Positions 1 to 10,819 of a stretch of 64,000 nt of DNA are shown here, piece after piece. The translations under genes and the position numbers were made by a program. Numbering within the stretch: the stretch's first letter is position 1; each line of letters starts with the position of its first letter. Source of the stretch: Azadirachta indica (Eukaryota > Streptophyta > Magnoliopsida > Sapindales > Meliaceae); contig CM040442.1 in NCBI GenBank assembly GCA_022749755.1, forward strand, positions 15,412,457 through 15,476,456, in the 5' to 3' direction. Under the pieces are notes generated by a model. It ran no database searches. It was not told the origin of the DNA and saw nothing but the letters and a program-made list of their open reading frames with translations.

Positions 1-253
1 GATATAATCTTGCTGGATGAGGAAGATGGACATTTATTGCGATATTGGTAGCACGCTCTATGATATAATTAGAGAGTGTCCTAATTTCCACACATTAAGC
101 AAGCTATAAACCAATGTTCAAGCTGTCTATGGGGATAAAAACATATATGAGTGGGGCTATGTCTTATTTGAAGCTGAAAATCCTGATGGGAAGAGCAGAA
201 TTCCAGCACAATCAAATGTTGATCTACAATCATTAACTTTGCAATCAGACTGA
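1..253 (+). pseudogene. 3' end of an unrecognised protein-coding gene, disrupted
   Basis: The first 250 bases read as the C-terminal part of a protein, but not in one frame. The frame opening at base 1 is protein-like and stops at 49-51. The frame running from 53 continues the coding sense (YDIIRECPNFHTLSKL), meets TAA at 107-109, then reads on through YGDKNIYEWGYVLFEAEN to TGA at 251-253. Richer base composition than the flank and sensible residues on both sides of the breaks suggest a real exon with one frameshift and one nonsense change. An intron across 40-55 is not excluded because the upstream part lies outside the window. I do not recognise the family. The AT-rich stretch after 254 would be its 3' UTR. 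Confidence 0.4.
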
Positions 254-1500
254 GTTTGCAACAACACTAGTTTGTAGTTTTAAAAGTTGTGGTATTGAAT
301 TGAGAAACATATATGTCATTCTGTCGTTTAAGGGCAATAACATATGTGTGTGAAGTTTCTGTTGCATTTGCAACGGTTACATGCATTATTTTAATAATTC
401 TTCTCCTTTTTAAGCTTTAAAAAAATTCACTTGACAATGGTGTTTCAAACGGGATAGCTTTTTTGTTTACTAACATTGAGGGCAAAATGGATTTTTGATC
501 AAAAAAGTTGATATGATGAATAGAAGAGCAAATTTTCTCTATGTTAAAGGAGTACTACCTATTAATTTTGGCATTCTTTCTATCTATGTGTGGTTTTGGA
601 AAACCTCAAAAGAGATATGTGAAAATTCCCCTTAAAAAAATTTATCAGCCACATAACTCTTTTAGTTTTAATAAAAAAATTTTAAAATATTAGAGTAAAC
701 TTAATTTTTTTTTTGATACATTTATATTAATTTAAAATTTGAAAAAACTAATTTAAAATTTTAATATATTTTTAAGAAGATGTTTGAAAGTAATGTTTCA
801 AAAAATGTGCTCATGGCATTGATCTAATTTTAAGTAGATGCGACTCCTTTGTCCGATTTTTTTAGAATTCATGGAAATCAATATTATGAATGTTCTTGTT
901 TTAGTTTGGACAACAAAAATAGGTCATAAATAAAATAAAAATAATTTCTAGATAACTAAAAAGAACTTATAAGAGATTTTGTATTTTAAATTTATTTAAT
1001 ATATTATTAATAACTTTCTCATGATATACCCTTTATTTAATTAATTGAAACTTTATTATATGTTGATCTTTTTTTTTTTTCGCTTTGATTTATAGAATTT
1101 TTTTTAATTATGAAATTGAAAAAGCAAACTAATAATTCAAACTTGCCCATTTCATTGACATGGGATGAGAATACAAGTCTAATAAGTTAAAAAAAAATTG
1201 TGTGAAAAAGTATGATTATTTGTGCTAATAACGATAACTAATGAATTAAAAGAAATTTAACTGCTGAGTTTTATATTTTTTGTGTCAATAATAAATCATA
1301 CGAGATATGATTTAAGAAAAAATGAGGATAACCTTTAATAATTATTTTATTTATTTTTAAAATAATTAAAAAATATATAAATTAAAAAAATAAATTTATT
1401 TTTTCAAAATACAAAAACCATGTATCTCAAATGATGAATAATAAAAAAACGGTCACTTTTATTTAATGTTTAACAAGTTAACCTAAGGAACCAACGGTCA
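254..1500. other. AT-rich intergenic stretch
   Basis: Possible 3' UTR of the upstream fragment, followed by AT-rich sequence with homopolymer A and T runs. I see no coding sequence, RNA gene or clear repeat boundary. Confidence 0.5.
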
Positions 1501-1530
1501 TTTTAGAGCGGGCAGCAAAATTGCGCCACA

Positions 1531-1612
1531 AGTCAACGGCTATTTGCGCATTCCTCTTCTAAGCAACTTCTAATTTGCCTAGTTTCAGTTGTTTTAAGAA
1601 AGTCAAAGTCAA
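1531..1612 (+). promoter_or_regulatory. W-box cluster upstream of the CAF1 gene
   Basis: The hexamer AGTCAA, the reverse complement of the WRKY-binding W-box TTGACT, occurs at 1531-1536 and twice back to back at 1601-1606 and 1607-1612. This is about 170-250 bases before the ATG at 1783. A pyrimidine-rich tract (about 1615-1675) follows and may hold the transcription start. Paired W-boxes are typical of pathogen- and wound-responsive promoters. That they are functional here is inference. Confidence 0.5.
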
Positions 1613-1782
1613 CAAGTATCTCTCCCTTTGAAATCAGCTATTTTCTCTGTTTCTCTACTCTCTGCTTCAAATCAACGCTACCCGGGTTCTTACTTCTGAC
1701 ATATTCATCGAAGATTTCTTAACCCACGAATTATTTTTGTCTTCTGGTAACCTAATCTGGTTGTTTGTGCTAGTTGAAGCAA

Positions 1783-2697
1783 ATGGGCAGTGTGAAAATA
1801 AGGGAAGTTTGGAGTTCTAATCTTGATGAAGAAATATTCTTGTTCGCCCAGTGTTTGAACAGATTCAATTTTCTGTCTGTCGACACTGAATTTCCGGGTT
1901 TCCTCCGAAATACACCAAGAAATGCGCCAGAGGCGGTGCGCTATGAGGACCTGAAGTTCAATGTCGATCAGATGAAGATTATCCAACTGGGTGTTACTCT
2001 TTCTGACGTTAATGGGAACATCTGTTCTACGTGGGAGTTTAATTTCTCTGATTTTGATATGAAGAAAGACCCACATGTTGAAGCATCAATCGATCTGTTA
2101 ACCAGTAACGGCCTGGATTTTGAGAAGATGAGGAGAGATGGAATTGACGGCCGCGTGTTTGTGGGTAGGTTTTTGGAGATTTTATCAAGAAGTAGAAATT
2201 TGAAGTGGGTAACTTTTCATGGGTTGTATGATCTGGCTTACATGCTTAAACTCTTGAATCAGAATGTGTTGCCAACAAATGTTTTTGATTTTGTTAAGTT
2301 GGCTTCTGGGTATTTCGAAAGTGTCTATGACATCAAGTTTATGGCGAGGTTCTGTGAGGGGTTGATGGGAGGTGAAATTGGGTTGAGCAGATTGGCCAAG
2401 ATTTTGAATCTGGAGAGATGTGGTGATGCACATAATGCTGGTTCAGATAGTCTATTGACAGCCTCTGTGTTTGCACAAATGAGGAAGCTTTATCGGATTG
2501 AGGATCGCTTTGTTTTGGGGTTTTTGTATGGGATTAGTGCCAGAATTGTGACATTTCGCCGGAAGATTATGGTGCCACCCTATTGTCAGCCTTACATTCG
2601 TCCCCCGGTCTGCCCTACAGTTGTCCACTATGGAAGACCACTGCTTCAGCAACCTCATTACTGTGTTCCTGTGCAGTTAGCTAGATTACCATATTGA
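1783..2697 (+). CDS. CCR4-associated factor 1 (CAF1/POP2-type) poly(A) deadenylase, intronless
   Basis: Encodes a 304-residue CAF1-family 3'-5' exoribonuclease, the catalytic partner of CCR4 in the CCR4-NOT complex that shortens mRNA poly(A) tails. The RNase D-like DEDDh site is complete: D34 and E36 in SVDTEFPG, D150 in FHGLYDLAYML, and H217 with D222 in AHNAGSDSLLT. I chose the ATG at 1783; an in-frame TTG lies three codons upstream but is unlikely to start a plant protein. There is no intron, as in many plant stress-type CAF1 paralogues. Length is slightly above the usual 270-290 because of a Pro/Tyr/Cys-rich tail of about 45 residues after the nuclease fold. W-boxes upstream suggest biotic or wound induction. 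The family call is firm; the exact paralogue is not determined. Confidence 0.93.
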   Translation: MGSVKIREVWSSNLDEEIFLFAQCLNRFNFLSVDTEFPGFLRNTPRNAPEAVRYEDLKFNVDQMKIIQLGVTLSDVNGNICSTWEFNFSDFDMKKDPHVEASIDLLTSNGLDFEKMRRDGIDGRVFVGRFLEILSRSRNLKWVTFHGLYDLAYMLKLLNQNVLPTNVFDFVKLASGYFESVYDIKFMARFCEGLMGGEIGLSRLAKILNLERCGDAHNAGSDSLLTASVFAQMRKLYRIEDRFVLGFLYGISARIVTFRRKIMVPPYCQPYIRPPVCPTVVHYGRPLLQQPHYCVPVQLARLPY

Positions 2698-2909
2698 TTT
2701 TTTTTGTAGATGAGAAGCTCCATTCTCGAGCTATATTCTTTAATTCTTTTGTAATGTTGATTGAATTGTATATATGACAGCAGCAAAGTATCTTTTACGA
2801 ATCCTTCAAATTTTTTTCACATATGTATAATGCAAAAAAGATGTAGAAAACAATTGCATTCCAGAGAATTGGGATAAATGAGAATAATCCTATATGTCTT
2901 AATTATTTG

Positions 2910-2931
2910 ATATATATATATATATATATAT
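2910..2931. repeat. (TA)n microsatellite
   Basis: About eleven uninterrupted TA units lie downstream of the CAF1 gene. Likely polymorphic. Confidence 0.9.
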
Positions 2932-3057
2932 GGGTAAAAGAACCAAACGATTACAATATTTTTTGTTAGCCATAACTTTGAATTGAGCATTATATCTTAC
3001 AGCAATGTTGGGTACCAGAGGGAATCATTCGAACAATTGAATAATACTCTACATATA

Positions 3058-4979
3058 TCATTGTTTAAGCCGAGCCTCAACAAGGAAGTACAAGGGCTTT
3101 GCGTTTAGTTTGGATTGTCCCTGCAAAAGTACAAGCATCAGATTAGGCTGGCACAATGAGCTTATCCTGAGAAGGTAATGTTAGGGGAACAATCAGGGAT
3201 TCATTGAATCAAAATCAAAGATGATTTGAGGCCAATAGTAACCAGATCAACGTTATGGTGCTACAGAATTTGGAAGTACAAGGACTATGCAATGCAAATG
3301 CGCATTATAAGAAAGTAGAAGCAGAAGAAGCTAAAACTTTTTGGTGCAGGGATTCCACTAGTTTTTGAAATTAAATAGATGAAAAGACATGCATATATCA
3401 AAGTTCACTAAGCATTACCTGAAGCTTGGGCACCCTAACAACGCAAGCACACTCAACTACTCCAGCTCCAGCGGGTTCTAGTTAACAACAATTGCAAACA
3501 TATAGTTTTAGTTAGAACAGCAGTGTAAAATAATAATATGACTAGACAAAAAAAATTATGCAGGACCTCTGGACCTTACCTAACAGCCTTACTGCTGCAA
3601 AGAGTGTGCCACCTGTAGCCACTAACTCATCAACGACTAAAGCGTGAACGGCTCCAACATGCATTTCTAAGCAATCAGTTCCATATTCGAGTGTTTATTG
3701 TTCAGAGATAACTTCTCCTATATATTGAAATATAGAAAGCTTTAGTTCATGTCATGGAAACTTAATATTAATAATAATCACAATGAATCTACTACGAGGC
3801 ACAAAGAAGATTTTGAACCACAGGTAGAAAGAAATACAAAGCCTCAAAGATAACTCATGTATTTTGTCTCAGTCCATAACAGCTAATTGTCTGCATCATT
3901 TCCATGACAAACTTCTCACAGGAAAGACAAGATAAAGTTTGTGCAACTGGTTAGAACTCATGTTGAATAGCATAACTGGTAACTTCCGAGGCTTGCACAA
4001 AGGAACAAACTTGGCACCAATGGCCAAGGCAATTGCAGGACCAAACAGAAATCCTCTGGCCTCAACTACAACACTGCAATTTGATTTTTTAGCAGTCATA
4101 TCACATAATGCAAATTTTTGTTTCTCCCAATCATGGTAAAATACGGATAACAAAAGTACAATTTCATGAGTCAAATGAATCTATACAATGATCAAAAAGA
4201 GAAGCTGGAAACATAAGCTTATATAGTCACATACAGTTGCATGAGAAATAAAAATGCTTATATAGTCTCTACTTGGTGAAGTTACAACATTTAGCAATGA
4301 TATTTTACCACTCATCTTCCCACCTATAACTAACATCAAATGATTCAATTTCATAGTTGCTGGCAGATGACCTCTATCTCAAACATAAACTCTTTAGCCA
4401 ATAGTTTATTATCAATGTGGTTAACAAAATCGCAGAAACAGAAAAATTAATCCCAGTGAACTTATTGTCAACAATATAAAAAACGAAAAATCTCATCACA
4501 TTCATACCCACTAGCATTTAACTAACGCATTTCAACTTTATCATCACAAAACTAGTAGAAAATCACAACTTGACATATATTAATTCTGCTACTATGAATT
4601 TGAACAATAGAAAGTGCAATGAAGATAGAATACCAGCTACAACAGAGATGCCCATATCTTTACAACGATCAATGAAGATATCCACGGCATCCTTAAAAGC
4701 CTTGTGATCAAGCAACAGCGTAGTTATGTCTCGAAACATAATTCCTAAAACAAAGCCCAGAAAAAAGAAACATTTTTTTTCAAAAGCCTTGCTTCTAGGG
4801 AACAACAAAAAGACTTCCAAACATCAAACACCAAACATGCAAATGGCAACACAGGTAAATTTCAAGACAAACATATAAAAAGCAACTGGTTTTGGAAAGT
4901 GAGGAACCACTCTAATGGAGTCCGATATGGCCTTCAATCTTGGGTATCCCTCCAAACCATTCTCACTTGCAGCAATCAT
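3058..4979 (-). pseudogene. Adenine phosphoribosyltransferase (APT) pseudogene, introns retained
   Basis: APT salvages adenine to AMP using PRPP. Six exon-like blocks on the minus strand follow the plant APT order: 4979-4886 (ATG; ends in HFPKP), 4744-4634 (GIMFRDITTLLLD), 4065-3976 ([19 protein letters not shown]), 3717-3580 ([15 protein letters not shown], then the PRPP loop), 3477-3419 (VVECACVVRVPKLQ) and 3120-3058 (LNAKPLYFLVEA, then TGA). Lesions: TAA at 3697-3695 where the family has Tyr after ISEE; four to five codons lost just before the PRPP loop; the loop reads [12 protein letters not shown], where VVDD is usual; and donors after blocks 1 and 3 read CCAG|TT instead of CCAG|GT. Retained introns point to a duplicated genomic copy, not a retrocopy. 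Family assignment is firm; loss of function is inferred from the combined lesions. Confidence 0.87.
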
Positions 4980-5660
4980 TTCTTCTTTCTCTGTTGCTTC
5001 AATCTGCAGAATTTCTTAGGTTTTTTCCCTCGCACAATCAGCTCTCTTCTGTTTTACTTAAAGATTGAGGCAAAAGACAGGGCGACACCCAAGTAACATA
5101 AATACGGCGAACTCTTACCTTGGTTGGCAAGAGCAAGAATACCGTTAAAAGCCTTTGCTCATTAAAATTGTCGTTTACCAGAGGAGGATAAAACTTCTTA
5201 TATTAATATAATGCTAGCAAAGTAGAAAAACATTCCTCGAAACACTCGTGCTTCGTATGATTAGGAGGCCCCACGAAAGCAACGTACGGGTCACTGTTCA
5301 CGTGCTCGCGTGTGCACTGGAATAGATAGAGCATAGCATGATCATCCGATAATCGGCTTTTAATTCACAATCCAATGATGATTCCCGAACATCATCTGAC
5401 GGTAAAGATTTTCTGAAACGTATTAAACCTGCAATCACCTCCGTCGATACCATGTAAGATCACAAAAGATTTGGTTCTGTTGGCAGCAACTTAGGTCAAT
5501 AAGAAATGTTATGACGTGGCATCTCTTGGTTTGGGATCTCTTTTTAACACTTTTAATACTTTCCAACCTTTTTATCAAATCTCAATTGTTGAGCCTTTTG
5601 ATTGAGGGGTCCACAATGATTGGATGACACTTACTGCTTGCAATAGTCTGCATCCCCTCA
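4980..5660 (-). promoter_or_regulatory. Upstream region of the APT pseudogene with ACGT-core elements
   Basis: Less AT-rich than the surrounding sequence. A possible 5' UTR intron runs from a GGTAAGAG donor near 5115 to a TTCTGCAG acceptor near 5010 (minus strand). The region holds a G-box CACGTG at 5299-5304 and TGACGTGGCA at 5512-5521, both bZIP/bHLH-type motifs. It is probably the relic promoter of the APT copy, but no transcription start can be fixed. Confidence 0.35.
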
Positions 5661-6234
5661 AAACGTCTACGTTTCGATAAAATTTACAATTTAAAATTTT
5701 TTAATCCTATAACAAATTCCATTATCCGTGTTTTTTTTTTTTTAAAAAAGGGCAAAAACTGACACTTGATAATTTTGAAGCTCCAATTTTAGTTAACTTG
5801 GGTATTCTTGTATAGATATGATATATGTCTTTTACAATTAAAAATATAAATGAGATTAAAAAACACTTTTCTAACATATAAGTTTTACATATAAAATTAA
5901 AAATATTTTAATAATTATAATTACAATATTAAACATATTATATTAAAATGTTTTAGATTCTTCCATGATAGATTATAAATTAAAAAATTGTGACGTAAAT
6001 AGTAATTATAATTATTATAATAGATATTTTCATATATGTCTTTTAAAATTTGTAAAAATTATATTTAAATAAAATATTTGTAAAAGTTTACAAGATTTTC
6101 TTCTACTACAGTGAACTTGGTTGTTTGACTGTACATTGACCAATCAGAAAGACTAAAAATTGTAAAATACTCTTAACATAAAAAAAAAGTTTTAATTATT
6201 AAATATTTACTTACTTTTATTTTTAATTTCATTT

Positions 6235-6265
<31 letters not shown>

Positions 6266-6470
6266 TAATAATAATAAAACTCCATAATTACCCAACATTA
6301 TATTTTCTCTCTTTTTTTATCTAAAATTTTAAAATTAAAAATTTTAATTTATTAGATAATTCATGAAAATCAAAATTTAAAAAAAAAAAATCCTGCAGAT
6401 AAACATAAGAAAGGATTAGGTCACGAGAGGAAAAAATAGAAAACGTGCAACAATGTGGCCACACACAATT
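5661..6470. other. AT-rich intergenic stretch with an ATA microsatellite
   Basis: No gene visible. It contains an almost pure (ATA)n/(TAA)n tract at 6235-6277, interrupted once by a G. Confidence 0.6.
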
Positions 6471-6479
6471 GTGTTCGAG

Positions 6480-6617
6480 ATGGAGAGTTTGGCGGCATGC
6501 GAAACCAGCCAACCGCAACAACCATCAACCAAACAGGCAGAACCCAACGGGCACCCTGTCAATGATGCCAAAAAGCGATTGCCTTTGACCAAGATCGAGC
6601 TATGGAAGAATGGGTAG
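6480..6617 (+). other. Orphan exon-like ORF, 45 codons
   Basis: ATG at 6480 opens a 45-codon frame (MESLAACETSQPQQPSTKQA, later AKKRLPLTKIELWKNG) ending in TAG at 6615-6617. The stretch is much richer in G+C than the flanking AT desert, and its codons look like those of expressed plant genes. It resembles the hydrophilic N-terminus of a longer protein whose remainder is missing. The stop codon falls inside a 10-bp direct repeat (6614-6623 and 6679-6688), so the frame may have been cut by a rearrangement. I do not recognise the family. A short exon of an unannotated gene or a gene relic are both possible. Confidence 0.35.
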
Positions 6618-6688
6618 AGCTACGGCAGGAACGGGGACAGGTCACAATCCCCGGCCCGACCCGTTTCTCCACTGCAAAGTAGAGCTAC
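6614..6688. repeat. 10-bp direct repeats around a 55-bp GC-rich segment
   Basis: GTAGAGCTAC occurs at 6614-6623 and again at 6679-6688. The 55 bases between them (GGCAGGAACGGGGACAGG at the start) are GC-rich, unlike the surroundings. This could be a target-site duplication around a deleted hAT-type element, or a small duplication. Confidence 0.4.
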
Positions 6689-7815
6689 AAATAGTAATAT
6701 AATTTCATTAAATATTAATGACAAATAATATTTCTCATTTTAGTTAAACAACAAAAAATTACAAAAATAGATATTATAAAAATTATATAATTTTTTAATA
6801 TAATCAATTAACTCCTTCGTATAATCATATTATTTAAAAATTTTCAATGTAATTGATTTTAAAATTTTTAATTCATTTTCTTAATAAAACATTTACAAAA
6901 ATAATCAAAAACTAACATAATTAAATAATTTTTAATAATGAGATTTAGAACAATAATATGGTAAATTAAAAATAATTAATTGATGTCAAACAAAATAATC
7001 AATTTGTTAATAAATTAATTTGTTTTAATATAAAATATTATAAGCTTAAGAAAACAAATAAATTTAAAAGATTTTTCTCTTCAGATTTTATTTTGTATTG
7101 ACCAAATAAAATATTTTTGTGCAAAATTATCAAAAATTAAAAAAAAAAACACTCTAAGATTGATTTAATACATTTTCTAATTTTATTAATTCAATTAAAT
7201 AATTTAATACTAAGTTACTTTTTTTTTCTGTTTATATAGATTGATAAAAATATTATAGTAAATGTATCAATCGAATTTTGATATTTTATTCTAACCAATT
7301 TTTATTAGTTAAAGTATTTTATATAAATTGCTTTAATTAAATTGATTATAGTTATCATTTATCTTGTATTTTTAATAATTAATTTAGGAAAAAGACAAAC
7401 AATTATTTTTATTATATTATTTTGATAATATTTAAAATGGTGATTTCATATATAAATAATTAATTTAAAATATTATTAAAAAGATAAAAGAATGATTTGT
7501 GTTATGATATTTGATAAAAGACTAAAAATTGATAATTGTAAGAGATAATTTTGTTAAACACTTTAAATATATAATTAAGTCAATCAATTTAATACTTCAA
7601 ATATGTTTTGGTGATACTTGAGATTTTTATTAATACAATATTTTAAAAATTTTTATTATATATATATGTGAGAAATAATTTTTTAATTAAAATAATTCAG
7701 ATTTAATATTTATAATTACTCATATATAATCTAAATTATTGACTTAATGTTAAATTGTAACAATTATCTAAAAAATTAATTACATTGTTTTAAATAGAAA
7801 ATAATATGTTCAAGC
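6689..7815. other. AT desert, no gene seen
   Basis: Extremely AT-rich, with A and T runs. I see no coding sequence or defined repeat. Confidence 0.6.
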
Positions 7816-7819
7816 AACA

Positions 7820-8700
7820 AGGATGGCATGGTCGAGCAGAGTTATGGGCACGCCCTGTCACGTGCTGGAAATTTGATAAATTCCAACTCCGTGCATCACT
7901 TAAAACATATATTATGCAAGTAAGCCTTTAAAAACACAAGATCAATTTGTGTTTAGTGTATGTTCAATATGATCATGAGATGTGTCAATTTAGTGCTTAA
8001 AATGAAAGCAAAAATAGTCAAGAGAGATAGACAAAAGACGCTACAAAATTGGGAGAAATGTGGATTCTTCTTCTTTCATTCACAAACAATTACATATATA
8101 CATTTTCAAGTGAAGGGTCATGATTTAATTACATAAGAGCACTATCAATAGTCAAGATTAATTTCATGTACAAACATTTACATAAATATACAAATATCTT
8201 ACCTTCTATCGCTCATTCTAATTTTGGGCGTATTGGGTTACAATACTAAGTAAGCCATATTGGGTTACTTGCTGCCCCTCATGTTGTGCACATCTTGCCT
8301 CTCTTGTATTAGGTGTGGTAGCAAACCAAGCATGCTTTCGACACGGTCCGCTCAGCCTCGTGCACCTTCCATCTCACTTATTCCGCCCTCAACTTACTGT
8401 TTGCATAGGAATTGTTCATCCGCAAATTAACTTGCCTACATGCTTCAGCATTTGGGTGAGGAACTTGCGCACTCTAATTCTGTGAATTATGCTCTCTCAT
8501 GCTCTTACCCTTTTGGAGGTTTCGCTTCTCTTGTAGTGGCACGTGAGAGCCCACGCCATGATTGTTGCAATCCTGTAACTGCAATTGATGCAACTTCTTG
8601 CATCTTTGGGCAGCAAGCATGGAGCGGGGGTGCCATGCTTGCTATGTTGGATGTAATTTTTGCATGATTTTGTATTGGCTTAATGGCATATTTCATAGTA
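7820..8700. repeat. Unclassified less AT-rich repeat-like block
   Basis: Composition changes abruptly to near-balanced, with coding-like stretches but no long convincing protein. The longest frame (8440-8667, 75 residues) matches nothing I recognise. The block resembles the LTR or leader of an old LTR retrotransposon, but I see no paired LTR, primer-binding site or pol motif in the window. Confidence 0.25.
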
Positions 8701-8924
8701 ATCCCTAATAATTACATGTCAAATTACTATAATTAGAAAGAAATATATCCATGGTTCGTTGCACTTCATATATATATATATATTTATATTTATACATACA
8801 TACATACATATATAACATATATTTTATATTAAAATAATAATTCGAAATAATATTTTTAGTAATATAAATTCAATATGTATTTTATTTAAATATCTTTTAT
8901 TTTCATATTATGTTAATAGAATAT

Positions 8925-9035
8925 GAGTGGTGTATTGTAGTGGTAAGTTGTATATCAACTTTTGATTAAGTTTTGGGTTCAATTTCTCATATTTGCAATA
9001 ATTTTACTTTATTTTTTAGTCAAATAGGGGTCAAA
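8925..9035 (+). repeat. Possible tRNA-derived SINE-like fragment
   Basis: A stretch with an A-box-like GTAGTGGTAAG (about 8936-8946) is followed about 30 bases later by a B-box-like GGGTTCAATTTC (about 8977-8988) and then a T-rich tail. The order fits a degraded RNA polymerase III promoter. No intact cloverleaf can be drawn, so this is not called as a tRNA. Confidence 0.3.
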
Positions 9036-9458
9036 CTTAGGGTCAGGGGCTCGCGGAGATCTCTAGTCTACATCAAGAACATAACCCGTTTCCAAATTGG
9101 CTAAATCGAGGATGGACAAGAAATGGGAATGGTTTAGCTTAGGACGGGGTCAGGGATAGGGATCCCCAACCTGCCCCTGACTTGTTGCCAATTTTAGTAA
9201 CAATTAATAGGGAAGAAACTTGTAAATTTTTATGAATATTCTACTTAACTCTGATTTTTTTAAAGTTTAAAAGAGATATGAGAAAATACCCTAATTTAAA
9301 ATTCAAAAATTAACTGACATCAAAACCCAGAGTTTAATACTTGACCTATAAATACTTGTCATTTATTGGCCCTCAAAAGACGAACCATTGATGATGAAAT
9401 AAAGAATCGAGAGAAGTTAGCGATGCAAATTTAGAAACTCAGCAAACTGTGAATTAAT

Positions 9459-10814
9459 GGGAATATGGTCAATATTCCTTCCTTATTTGGCCAATTTTTC
9501 ATTACCTCTCTATTATTTTAAAAAAAATCTCAAAATCTCCTTGGCATTATTTTCATTAGTGAAAAAAGTTAGTTTTTTTGCGTAATTATCCATTTACCCT
9601 TCTGATTATATTAGAAGTCTACAAAAGTTATTTAATTGCGTTGGCAGACAATATTTTGGAATGAGAAGAAGCCAAAATACTTTAACACCCTCCAATAAAT
9701 AAGTAAAATTACTTTAACACCTTTAATTATTTTAAAATTCCTTGAAATGATTTGGTATTACTTAAAAATATATGTACATACATAATGCCCTTCAATTTAA
9801 ATTTAAAAAATTATAGTAGTAAAAACTTAAAGTTTAATTTTGTATTAATATTATTTTCTTTTATAATTTATAATAATAAATATAATATGTTAATAATAAT
9901 AAAAGATAATTTAATTTATTTTCTTTTATCAATAAGAAATATAATATGTTAATAATAGTAAAATATAATTTAATATATTATTTTCTTTTATAAATAATAA
10001 ATGTAGTATGTTAATAATAATATATATTATTTTCTTTTATTATTTATAATATGTTAATAATAATAAAATATAATTTAATAAATACTTTTTTATTTATAAT
10101 AAATATAATATGTTAATAATATAGAATATAATTTAATATACTATTTTCTTTTATAAATAATAAATGTAATATGTTAATAATAATAAGATATAATTTAACA
10201 TATTATTTTCTTTTATAGATAATAATATAATATGTTAATAACAATAAAATATAATTTAATATATTATTTTCTTTTATAAATAATACATATAATTTGTTAA
10301 TAACAATAAAATATAATTTAATATATTATTTTCTTTTATAAATAATACATATAATTTGTTAATAACAATAAAATATAATTTAATATATTATTTTCTTTTA
10401 TAAATAATAAATATATTAATAAAAAATATTATAATATATTTATAAAAATTATATTTTATTACACATAAAAGAAAATATATAATTACTAAATTATATTTTA
10501 TTATTATTAACATATTATATTTATTATTATAGATTATAAAAGAAAGTAATATTAGTAAAAATGAAACTTTAAATATTTTATTAGTATTTTATTAATATAA
10601 TTTTTTAATTTTAAATTGAAGCATTTAATAATCACTGTATTGCGTTTGATTTTATTCACTAACGCAAGCACTTTGAGTAAATTACTATATTATCTTCAGC
10701 CCACTAACTTTTTCACTAACAAAAGTAACATCAAGGGGATCTTGAAGCATTTTGAAATAATAGGGAAATAATAGAAAATTGACTAAACAAAGAAGGGGTA
10801 TCAAGCATATTCCC
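9459..10814. mobile_element. Foldback element with long terminal inverted repeats and an internal tandem array
   Basis: The left end begins GGGAATATGGTCAAT and the right end is the inverted counterpart (…ATATTCCC at 10814). Inverted similarity runs inward for several hundred bases with mismatches: TTAGTGAAAAAAGTTAG at about 9557 pairs with the complement of CTAACTTTTTCACTAA near 10704. A 62-bp tandem array fills the middle, and one inverted monomer (about 10470-10560) lies in the right arm. No transposase is encoded. The candidate flanks do not give an unambiguous target-site duplication, so the superfamily is open (MULE- or foldback-like). Confidence 0.7.
9850..10425. repeat. AT-rich tandem array, ~62-bp period
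   Basis: A monomer containing TTTTCTTTTATAAATAATA and GTTAATAA recurs about ten times. The GTTAAT landmark falls at 9889, 9948, 10010, 10053, 10112, 10173, 10234, 10296 and 10358, giving periods of 59-62 and one short unit of 43. The last two full units are almost identical, implying recent local expansion. The array lies inside the foldback element. Confidence 0.85.
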
Positions 10815-10819
10815 TTAAA

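Noticed and set aside
1705..2076. 123-codon minus-strand frame opposite the CAF1 gene
   Set aside because: Antisense shadow of a well-supported CDS; no motif of its own.
3896..4174. 92-codon minus-strand frame as a separate gene
   Set aside because: It is one exon of the APT pseudogene read through into introns on both sides.
8440..8667. 75-codon frame as a gene
   Set aside because: No recognisable motif, overlapping frame on the other strand of similar length, and repeat-like surroundings.
8925..9035. A functional tRNA gene
   Set aside because: Acceptor and anticodon stems cannot be formed; only box-like words remain.
9850..10425. CRISPR-like array
   Set aside because: Units are contiguous without unique spacers, and the genome is a plant.
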